From Rhizophagus irregularis (lineage: Eukaryota; Glomeromycota; Glomeromycetes; Glomerales; Glomeraceae), in the NCBI RefSeq assembly GCF_026210795.1, contig NC_089441.1:4278001-4342000 (forward strand): a stretch of DNA of 64,000 nucleotides, in the 5' to 3' direction. The notes beneath the pieces are model-generated. The model saw nothing but the letters and a program-made list of their open reading frames with translations. It was not told the origin of the DNA and ran no database searches. A program made the translations under genes and the position numbers. Positions 37,730-48,234 of this stretch are shown here, one piece after another (within the stretch, counting starts at the first letter, position 1; each line of letters opens with the position of its first letter).

Positions 37730-39045
37730 TCTATAATTTCATTTCATACTTCACATATTCTATAAAAAATATATTGATGGAAAAATCTCCTTCTTTTTCA
37801 AGTCAATTTTTTTTAGAAAAAACTATGGAAACTTCTAGTGAAAAAGTAACCTTAGGCTTTACTTCAGGATAACAGTCCACTTCTTATCTAAGTTCAATCT
37901 TTGAGATCTTCATTCTTTGAAAGTGACTTTTTGCTCAACTATGCAAGCAAGTGATATGTTTCTTATTCATTTAAATCATACGTTATAATCAGAAATTCTT
38001 CTAGTAAATTTAATATTTACAACTTAAATTTTTGATTTTTTATTTTTTATAATATATTCCATTTTAAATTTTCTAAATATATTATCTGTTCTTCTATTTT
38101 ATTCATTATAAATATTTTATATTTTTCTTTTTTTACAATAAAATTTTTTTTTTCTTTTTTATTTATAATCTTTCATAAACTGAAATCCTAATTGTATTTT
38201 TCTATTTATCAATTCTTTTACATTTTATCATATAAAATAACAATGATTTTTTTCATACTTATTTTTTCCTTTTTACTCTATATTTTTCTTTTTCCATTTG
38301 ATAAAATATTCTTATTCTTATAAAGTGTTTATTTCTTTTCCTTTGTACTGGAAATTTTTTATTATTTTTCATAGTCTTTTTATATCCTAATTCTTTTGCA
38401 ATTGATTTATTTATTATTCCTATGTAGCTATTATTCTGCAAGAGATGTAAAACTACATTCTTCCAAATATCACTCATGCTATATTTGAAAATATTTGCCT
38501 AAATGTTAACCTATTTAATAATAATAGTAATATTAAAACATTCATTTACAAGTTGCACCAAACCATCTTGAACTCAATATTATGAAGTGAAACTTTAACT
38601 AACACATTGTTAATTCATTTAATATTCTGTACTATTAACTTTAATCAATGGCCTATTGTAGTAGAATGAGTATTGGTATAAATATCTTTTATTTGTAATA
38701 TACTGGTTTTTATTATATTACATCTAAACTTAAATTACATTCAATTCTCAAATTTTCTGTTGGCAGAAAAACTTTATCAGCAGTTCCTGAATTTGTTATC
38801 AAATTGCAATTAAGTGAGAAATAGTATTTCATGTTGGTCATTAAAATCTATATATTTTCATATATCTTCTAATTCACTTGATAAGTTTATATTTTTATTA
38901 ATCCAAATGACTTTTTAATAGGTAAAACATTTAAAAAATATTACTCCAACAAATAATTATGAGAAACTTTAAATAGCTGCCAAAATGATTGCTTGTGATA
39001 ATGAAAACATATGTCAAAGTCATAAAATTTTTAATAATATGTATA
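37730..39045. other. AT-rich intergenic region
   Basis: No supported gene. A 72-codon minus-strand frame at 38259-38477 (MSDIWKNVVLHLLQNNSY onward) has a plausible protein-like start but becomes Lys/Arg low complexity; it may be a relic. Confidence 0.4.
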
Positions 39046-39632
39046 CACAGTCAATCTCGATAAATCGGATCAGTTGGTTCCAGTAAAAATATCCGATATA
39101 TCAAGACATCTGATATATCGAAAAAGTCGGATTTATATAAAATATATGAAATATCAAGATATCACGTGATTTTTCGTTCAAAATTTTAAAATTCAAAACG
39201 AAATATAATTTTATTATTATAAAAGAACTATCTGTTATACACAGGTGAAAGATATCTGATTAAAATATAAAAAAAAGAATGGTAAAATTGTATGGAATAT
39301 TTGTAAAGAATTTCGGTATAAAATGATTAATTTTAATTCTGGTCAAAATTAACTATTTCAGCTGGAATTAACCATTTTTTTAAAATTACAATAATATAAA
39401 GGTATACTAAAAAAGGATAAATTAACGCCAAATTTGGAAAAATTCGATATATCAAGATTTTTTTGATATAACTGATATAGAATCAAATCCGACTTATGAA
39501 ATATCGCGACTTTACTAATAAAATCCGGTATATCGCGATTGTTTTAATATGACAGATTTTGTTCTGGAAGAAAAATCCAAAATAATACCAAATCCGGTTT
39601 ATCGAAGATCCGATTTATCGCGATCGCCTGTG
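39046..39632. mobile_element. 587-bp Tc1/pogo-type MITE
   Basis: The ends CACAG...GATAAATCGGATC (39046-39071) and its inverted partner (39607-39632) match at 23 of 26 positions and are flanked by TA on both sides (39044-39045, 39633-39634). Subterminal and interior copies of GATATATCGAA/TCCGATTTATCG-like words occur, as in pogo/Tigger-derived elements. No transposase ORF remains. Confidence 0.7.
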
Positions 39633-40936
39633 TATATATACAATCTGTATGATGTTTACTTACATTATATTTTACCATGCTAAAGTTAAGAAAGAGTATA
39701 ACAGGAACTTAATGTAGACTGTTTACAACAGCAATCAATTACAATTATAAGATACTCAGAAAATAATAGTGATCTGATTAATGGGTTTAATCAGAACTCT
39801 GGACATTATATATACAACAGGATTCCGCTTACTTATAAGATAGGTCATCCCAGGTCTAAAGTAAAAATCATATATAAAATTCTTTACAGATCCTACTATA
39901 AAACGAAATTTTATGTTACATTATTATGATTTTTTTTCTTTTTAGCTAATTAACCAATAGAATTTAAGAAAAAAGTAAGATAAAACTATTAGTAAAGTGC
40001 CAATTTTCTATAGTGACCTTTATTATAAGTAAGTGGGTCCTTATACAACTCAAAGGGTAACTTTTTCGCAGATTAACTTAAATTTTACAAAAAAAAATCA
40101 GTTTTTTGTGATTATCATAGCATTTAGTGATCAGATTTATGTGATTTTTTTTTTATTTGTAGAGCTCGATGAGAGCTACAAAACAAAAAAATGTTCGCAC
40201 AAATTGGATCACTAGATGCTGAGATAATCGCAAAAAATGAAAAATAAGAAAGAGCAAATTGGATTTTTTTTGGCAAAAGTTAGTTGTGAGTTCTATAAGA
40301 GATGTCTGGGATCCTGTTTAATCTTTCAACCTAAAATGAAAGATTAAATGTAATTGTTGCATTATGTAAACTTCATGAATTAATTATATCATAAATGGAA
40401 ATCTTTATATAATATAATAAAAAAAATATAGATAAATATCTTTTATATAATATAGTAAGAATAATAATTATAATATAGGTGGAAGTCTTTTATAAAAATA
40501 ATCATTTTCTTTTATTTGAGAAGGCTTTTGGGCTTTGAAGTTATGTTTTGCTTAAGCAATAAAATCATTTTTTACTGTAAATACATTATGTATTTGATAC
40601 AATATTAGTTATCATACTATTTTTACAATAACTTTTTCATTTAAGCTCCTATGTATTAAAGGATTATCTTTTCAAATTGCTATGAATACTCTATTTTCTA
40701 TTTCTTTAATTTTATTAAATTAATTATATGGTATCTATTCAAATACTATATTCAATAGACTATTGATTTTTTAAAATGAAATAAATCAAATAATTAATTT
40801 TTCATTTTCACTGATCCAATTGGTAAAGTTATTTTTTAAATGAATGATATAACATGGTTTACTACATTTTTTACAATAATTAGAATCTCTTTCAGAATAA
40901 TTTTTATGAAAAATAAAAATAAAATTTTTTATATCT
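39633..40936. other. AT-rich intergenic region
   Basis: No gene. A short hairpin AATCTTTCA...TGAAAGATT lies at 40319-40346. Possible weak inverted ends (AACAGGATTCC at 39816, GGGATCCTGTT at 40308) were not convincing enough to call an element. Confidence 0.4.
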
Positions 40937-41519
40937 AAATTACTTCTAAACAAAATTATATAATACCAGTCAAAATTATATTTGATTGATTATTAATTAT
41001 GTAATAATAAATTGCCAATTGTTAAATTTTGAACCAAGAATTTACTACCTTTAGGCAAAATTATATAATATTAGCTAAAATTATTACACATATCATTTAA
41101 AGATATTTAACTAGTATATTTGATTAGTTATTAATCACATGGTAATAAATTGCCAATTGTTAAATTTTAAACTAAAAATTTACTATCTTTAAGCAAAATT
41201 ATATAATGTCAGCTAAAATTATTATATATCTTCTAATTATATTTGATTGGTTATCAATTATATAATAACAAATTAGCAATTATCAAATTTTGAATCAGAA
41301 TTTACTGCCTTTAAGACTTTAAGCAAAATTATATAATGCTAGCCAAAATTATTACACATCTTTTAAAAATATTTAACTATATGATAAATAAAATTGCCAA
41401 TTGTTGAATTTAAACTAAGAATTTACTGCTTCTAAATAAAATTATATAATGCCAGTTAAAATTATTATATGTATTATTTAAAGATATTTAACTATATTTG
41501 ATTAGTATTAATTATACTA
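40937..41519. repeat. AT-rich satellite array, left part
   Basis: Diverged copies, spaced about 100-150 bp, contain in order AAAATTATATAATGCCAG, AAAATTATTACA, ATTTAAAGATATTTAACTAT, TTTGATTGGTTATTAAT, AAATTGCCAATTGTTAAAT and GAATTTACTGCCTTTAAG. About five copies precede an insertion at 41520. Confidence 0.8.
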
Positions 41520-42798
41520 GAGAAATGGGAATCGTTGTAAGTCTGGAGCAATAAGTTGTTTTGCCACCCAAAAGCTGCCTAAAATCTGCAACTAAAGAAA
41601 CAAACAAAATATTAGCAGATGTTACATTTTGTTAAAAATAAAAAAAAAGACAAAGAAAAAATATTTAAACACATACCATAATATAATGCATCTAGGGAGA
41701 ACTGGATTTCCAACCTTATTGAAATTCATGTCCATAGATATTTGAAGAAACTGTTTAAAAAAAGTAATAAAATGAAATGTTATTAGTAAAAGTTTCATTA
41801 TTTTGTTAAAACAAATAGCAAAGTAAAAAAAATATCTTATCTAAATCTAATGCGTTTAGATGACTCTAAAAAAAGTGAAGATAAAATATTAGCGAACATT
41901 TCGCTAAAAGAATTGATTTAAGTAAAAAGAATACTTCACTTACCAAAATATATGTCCAAGAGACTCAAAAAATCACCTACAAAAGAAAAAAAAAAAACTA
42001 TTAGTAACATTTCATTAAAAGAAAAATAAAAAAAAAGTCTGAAAGGACCAAGTTTACACCAAAATTTATTCATAAAAAACCATTTTTCCTTGGCGCTACT
42101 AGTAACTTTCAGTATTTTGTTTTAAACATCAACCATCTAAAAAAAGAGAAAAATTGAATGTTAACAATGCTTTATTAGAATAAATAAATTCAAAAAAATA
42201 CATTTCCAGATGTTCTCACCAAGTTTCTATGTATCTAAAGAGCTAAGAAACAATGCCTAAAAAAAGAAAAAAATGTTAAAAACTGGTCATCAAGATAAAA
42301 AAATTAAGAAAAAAAAATGAAACCCTAAAATATCACGCTCAAGAAAACTAAATACCAGAAAAAGTAAGAGAGAAGTAAGGGAAGGATAAGACGAAGGAAA
42401 TAAGAAAGTACAAAAGAAAGGGAAAAGAGAGAAAAGAGAAGAACAAAAGAAAGGAGGGAAGAACAAAGAAAAAAGCAAGGCTTTTTTTTTCATGTGACTT
42501 ATTTGTTTGATTATTGATTTTATCAGATATGATACGTAGAGTAATGTGATATGACAAAATTTTTTCAAATATGGGGTCTTTTTTTTTATATAATGAATAT
42601 GATACATTTTGCTTTATCAAGTAATCAAAGACATTGCATACAATGTTACTAAAAATAAAAAGTATAAAGGGGGCATTATGTTTCAAAAAGAAAATTGTGA
42701 TGATGACATAGGTGGAAGGAAGGAAAAATTACATGGGTTAAACTGGTATTACAAATTTATCTAGTTCCATACAATAAATAGTCCTTCGCTACACTCCG
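41520..42798 (-). pseudogene. island of repeated exon-like/intron-like units within the satellite
   Basis: Unrelated to the satellite it interrupts. On the minus strand, short GC-richer segments of 30-80 nt, each preceded by a pyrimidine tract plus TAG and most followed by GT, alternate with AT-rich spacers: 42260-42217, 42140-42058, 41980-41943, 41872-41833 and 41753-41713. Three of them share the pattern TTTCTT...TCTNTGGACAT...TTGGT, and the spacers resemble each other (AACATTTC-TTAAAAGAA). This looks like a tandemly duplicated mini-exon/intron unit of about 115 bp in a decayed gene. Frames do not stay open through the joined segments. A polypurine tract lies at 42340-42480. Confidence 0.35.
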
Positions 42799-44690
42799 AA
42801 CAATAATAACAAATTGCTAATTGTCAAATTTTAAACCAAAAATTTACTATCTTTAAGTAAAATTATGTAATATTAGTTAAAATTATTACATGTATTATTT
42901 AAAGATATTTAACTATATTTGATTAGTTATTAATTATGTGATAAATAAAATTGCCAATTGTTAAATTTTGGAAATTCTTTCTGTATTTAATTATTGATTA
43001 TTAATTACATAATAACAAATTACTAATTGTCAAATTTGAATCAAGAATTTACTGCCTTTAAGCAAAATTATACAATGTCAGCTAAAAATTATTATATATC
43101 ATTTAAAGATATTTAACTGTATATATTTGATTAGTTATTAATCATATAATAACAAATTGCCAATTGTTAAATTTTTAACTAAATTTATTATCTTTAAGCA
43201 AAATTATGTAATGCCAGATAAAATTATTATATGTGTTATTTAAAGATATTTAACTATTATAAATAAAATTACCAATTGTTGAATTTTAAACTAAAAATTT
43301 ACTGTCTTTAAGCAAAATTATGTAATACTAGCTAAAATTATTACATATATTATTTAAAGATATTTTATTAATTATATAATAATAAATTGCCAATTGTTAA
43401 AACCTTTAAATAAAATTATGTAATACTAGTCAAAATTATTATATGTATTATTTAAAAATATTTAATTATATTTAATTGGTTATTAATTATACATATGATA
43501 ACACTAAAATTGCCAATTGTTAAATTTTAAATAGTAAAATTATATAATGTCAGATAAAATTATTATATAAGATATTTAACTGTATTTGATTGCCTTATGA
43601 AAAAAAATTTCTTTAAAATATACTTAAAATGTACTTATATATTTTAAAATATATCTAAAATGTACTTAAAATTTTTTAAATATACTTATAATATACTTAA
43701 AATTGCAATTTTAAGTATATTTATTAAAGTATGAAATTTTATACTTAAATTATATTTAAAATATACTTAATTGCAATTTAAATATAATTTAAGTATAATT
43801 GCAAAATTTTACATTTTAAAATGTTAAGTATATTTTAGGTATATTTTAAAAATGTATAAGTATATTTTAAGTACATTTTAAAAATACATAAGTATATTTT
43901 AAGTACATTTTAAAGAAAAATTTTTTTTTATGGGGTTGATAATTAATCATATGACAATAAATTGCTAATTGTTAAATTTTGAAAGAATTTATTACTTTTA
44001 AGCAAAATTATGTTTTGCATATTTAAAAGATTTTTAATTATATTTGATTAGTTATTAATTAGTATATGATAACAATTAACAAATTGCCAATTGTCAAATT
44101 TTGAACTAAGAATTTACTATTTTTAAGCAAAATTATGTTTTGCTAGCCAAAATTATTACACATTTAAAAGATATTTAACTGTATTTAATTGGTTATATAT
44201 CATGTAATAATAAATTGCCAATTGTCAAATTTTGAATCAAGAATTTACTGTCTTTAAACAAAATTATGTTTTGCTAGCCAAAATTATTATAAGATATTTA
44301 TATTAATCATGTAATAACAAACCAAAGAATTTACTGCCTTTAACAAAATTATATAATGCCAGTCAAAATTATTACATGTGTCATTTAAAAATATTTAACC
44401 ATATTTGATTGGTTATATATCAAATTGCCAATTGTCAAATTTCTAAACCAGCCTTTAAATAAAATTATGTAATGCCAGTAAAAATTATTACACGTGTCAT
44501 TTAAAGATATTTAACCGTATTTGATTGGTTATTAATCATGTGACAACAAATTGCCAATTGTCAAATTTTAAACCAAGAATTTACTGCCTTTAAACAAAAT
44601 TATGTAATGCCAGTCAAAATTATTACACGTTATTTAAAGATATTAATCACGTGACAGCAAGTTGTCAATTGAACTAAAGAATTAAAGAAT
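42799..44690. repeat. AT-rich satellite array, right part
   Basis: Continues the same satellite with copies near 42859, 43063, 43198, 43312, 43411, 43531, 44003, 44130, 44258, 44344, 44460 and 44597. Many copies have internal deletions, so spacing varies from about 85 to 200 bp. Copies at the right end are less diverged and contain ATTACACGTGTCATTTAAAG. Confidence 0.8.
43593..43935. mobile_element. 343-bp foldback/MITE inserted in the satellite
   Basis: Ends CCTTATGAAAAAAAATTTC and (inverted) CCCCATAAAAAAAAATTTTTC start long inverted arms built from alternating AAAATATACTT and AAAATGTACTT words, so the whole unit can fold on itself. Satellite sequence stops at TATTTGATTG on the left and resumes with TTGATAATTAATC on the right, consistent with a TTGAT duplication. 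Confidence 0.55.
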
Positions 44691-46608
44691 TTCGGTACTA
44701 ATTTTTTAATGCCCTGGTATTTTGGATTTCTCAGTAAATGCCACCACACTTTATGCCATAATTCTTTGGCCGATTTTAATCACATAAGGAATAGTAAAAA
44801 CATTTGAAAAATCGCAAATCTTTTTTTTTTTTTTTTCATTCAATTTTCTTTTAAAAAAAAAGAAATTGAAAGTAAAAAGGACTTTTTTTTTAAAAAATTT
44901 ATTTTTTTTTTTAAGCTTCAAAATATTTTCACCATTTTTCATTTTTTAAACTAACTTGATTTTATATAAAAAGGACATCAGTTTGAAAGAAGGATAATAT
45001 CGTTAGTGAAAAAAATAAATTAATTTAAATCGAGTGAAAAGAACTAATTAGATTTTTGCGTATATATATTTTGTACAAAGAACAAGTAAATTATTAAGGA
45101 GCGAAAAAAAACTAATTTACAACAATCACAAACGTAAAAAACTTAAAATGTTTGTGATAATAAATAAAATAAGAACTTAGGGAAAAAAAGGAGTGTATTT
45201 GTTTAAAATGGAAATTGGAATTTATGATTTTGCGGGAGCAATGGTATTTGAAAGGGCATACCATAATAATATTTTTGACGATCTCATGTATAAAATTACA
45301 CATAACTCGCGTTGACAAAAAGTAAAAAAAGGTGTAATAAAGTAAAAAGGTGGTGGGACTTTTGAATTTTTAATAATAAAAGATCTTACTATTAATACTA
45401 TTTCTTTTTAACTAGCAATATTTTTGTTTTAATCACTATTTTTTTTTTAACCCACCACAAAGCGCATTCCCGTAGACAACTTCTTATTTCCAATTATTGT
45501 ATTAACAATAATGAAGAAAAAAAAGATTAAAAAAAAAATAACTAAGAAAGATTACTTTTGTGTTAAAAAAGAGAAACCCACCATAAGAATTAGTCCCCAG
45601 TCTAAAAAGTACTAGTACTAATCATAAAAAAATTATAAAGAAAGAAAAATGTACAATAGAAAATTTCCTTATTCAAAACAAATACCAGAATAAGAAAAAG
45701 TTAATATGTACTTTTAAGAGAAGAAAAAAGAAAAGAAAAAAAATAAACAAAAAAAAGGGGTATTCATACAAAAAAATGTACAAACGAAAAAGGAATAGAA
45801 AAAAAGGGAAGGGGATATATATTAAAAATATATTAAAAATCCAAAAAAGAAAAGAAAATTTTTGAAAAATTCTAATAAGTGATTAAATATAAAGGTATAA
45901 AAAGAAAGCGAATAACGCAAAACATATTTACAAATGAAATCTTTCCTGTAAGAATAAACAAAGAAAAAAAAATCGAATTATTTTAATTACGAAATTCCAT
46001 ATACCCTCTTATTAAAGTGTCCATAAAAATGAATCGAATCGAATAATAAGGGAAAAAAATCATGAAAAATGCGGAAGTTAATGACGTAATGGCACGAATT
46101 TTTTTAGGAAAAAATAATTGGGCATATTGCATTGTAATTTCGCAATAAAAAAAAAACATCCATGATGAAGGAAAGATTTGGAGAAATATGTCTATGCAAT
46201 AAAAAAAAGAAAAAAATAATAAAGGAAGGGGAGGTAATATGGTGGATTATTTATTAGAATGGTGGTAATAAAAAAGCAAAAAGAAAAGAAAATGAAAATA
46301 TTATAACAGAAAAAAAATAAAACTTGCAACAAAAAATGTACAGGTGCAGAAAAAAGGGAAAAATGCAAAAAAAAATGAAAAATTATATAATAACAGAAGG
46401 AAGTGCCACACGTCTAGAAAATTTTATATGTAAAATGAATTTTTTTTTTTGTTTTTTTTTTTTAATAATATCGCCGCATTGAAGAGGAAAGGTGAAACAG
46501 AGAGGTCAATTCATGTTTCCCTTGAATAGTAATAATATCTAGACACATTCTACACGAGAAGACACTACTTCTCACTTTCTCTTCTTTCTCCACATATAAT
46601 TTTAATTT
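44691..46608. other. A/G-rich 3' flank without genes
   Basis: Strongly purine-biased on the plus strand with many AAAAGAAAAG runs. It lies downstream of the Edc1-like gene (minus strand), so part may be its 3' UTR. No gene found. Confidence 0.45.
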
Positions 46609-48234
46609 TTACTGCCCGTGAATTTTCAACAAACTTCTGAGATTTTCTGAAAGCTCATTTAAATCATTGGAAGGATAAACATGCATGGGATTATGAGCAG
46701 TGGCCATACGTTCAGGAACCATGTAAGCTGCAGCAGTTTGATGTTGACGAGTATTGGTAGCTGATAAGATACGTAAAAGCTCTTGAGATGTTTGTTTTCT
46801 CAAAGTAGACGTTTGGGAATAATAATAAGGACCTTTTGGTGGTTCAAGTTCATCCATGGAAAAGATTTCATCATCAGAAGAGCTACCAGATGAAGGTGAA
46901 GAATAATTATCCTGACTGGATTGAACGCTTGACATATTTTCTGGAACCGTGAACAAGTTGTTGACTGATAAGGGACTAGATTCTTTTGGTAAAGATGATT
47001 TACCAAAGAATGATGGCATTGGTAAATCACTTGGGGCAGGTGAATTATGGAAAGTAGGACCTGCATAAAGTTTAGGAGCACCACCAGGTCTACGAGGAGA
47101 ATCAGAATCCGAATCAGAAGCGAAACGAGAAACTTGACTTTGTAATTCAATGGCAGTACTTGAAAGACGACGTGGAGTAGATTCGATATAATTCTTATTG
47201 GCAAGAGAGCTATATACAAATTAAGAAGAAGAAGAAATATTATAATTAGAATCAATTCAAAAAAAAAAACACGCGTGTATATGATAAGATATTTACCTCT
47301 TAATAGTAATATTATCATCGGAATTTGAGTATGTGTCTTCTTTTTTATTACTATTCATTCCTTCCTCAAGCGCGATAATAGCATTAGAGTAATTAAGAGG
47401 AGGAAAAATAAAAGCGTTGTTTGATTGTGGTGGAGTAGTAGTAGTAGTATTATTAATATGAGATGATGACGCTGACTTCACATATTTATTACTATTTACA
47501 TCAGATTCGTCACATGAACCTGAAAGTTGTTGGTTGTTAAGAACCAAGTCGGTTTCGTATCCTATAGATTTAATCTCTTTACGTTGAGTATGCTTAGACC
47601 TTGAAGGAGTAACGTCAGAACGACGACGTTCCTTTGATTGAGAACGTTGTTGAGGAGAAGATTTTTCCCAACTATTAGAACGATAATTATTAACAATCTG
47701 TTCCTCTTTAGTAACATCGAGAGAAGAAACTGATTTTGTATTAGAAGATTTAACAAAATCGGTAGCAGATTGAGGTCTCTTAAGAATTGAGACGACAGGA
47801 ACGACTCTAAATTTATCTTCATCAACAGAATCACTATGTTGATGTCTTCTTGTAGGTCTATTCGAAGTACTCGTTTTTCTTTGCAATTGACCGACAGAAC
47901 CATTATCAACCAAAAAATTATTATTAATATTATTATTACTAAATCCAACATTTTGTTCTCTATGATATGACGAATCAAAATTATTGTAATTCGAAAAATT
48001 TTTGTTGGTATTACGAGAATAATCGGAAGATGAGGAAGATGAAATAGTAGTCTCCTTTACTTTTTGTTGATGACTATAAGAAAAACCGCGCTTTCCTTTA
48101 TTATTTAAAGACTTTGACCTTTGATGAAATTGATTTCTTGCTTCTGTCATTTGTTGTTGATGATGGTGGTGTTCGAGCCTGCTCTGCACCACAGGGGCAG
48201 AGAAAGTTGATGTTCTACTTATGTGGCTATTCAT
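46609..48234 (-). CDS. disordered protein with Edc1/PNRC-type decapping-activator motif
   Basis: Two exons, 48234-47297 and 47209-46609, joined in phase, give 512 residues. Almost all of it is Ser/Asn/Gln/Arg-rich and probably disordered. The one recognisable segment follows RRPGGAPK: LYAGPTFHNSPAPSDLPMPS then FF. This matches the bipartite motif of Edc1/Edc2 and PNRC proteins: YAGxxF, which contacts and activates Dcp2, followed by LPxPxF/W, which binds the EVH1 domain of Dcp1. It would therefore act in the cytoplasm or P-bodies to stimulate mRNA decapping. Yeast and metazoan relatives are usually much shorter and carry the motif near the C-terminus; here it lies ~135 residues from the end. 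The C-terminus DLNELSENLRSLLKIHGQ may form an amphipathic helix. Function is inferred from that motif alone. Confidence 0.75.

Noticed and set aside
39816-40318. A possible third DNA element with AACAGGAT-type inverted ends
   Set aside because: Only about 11 bp match with one mismatch and no target duplication was found.
42290-42686. Minus-strand frames of 105-112 codons
   Set aside because: They translate a polypurine/polypyrimidine tract (FFPPFFCSSLF-like) with no conserved features.
47562-47978. Alternative minus-strand frame rich in Leu/Ile within the Edc1-like gene
   Set aside because: It is an out-of-frame reading of Asn/Ser codons; the main frame has the motif and matching splice phases.
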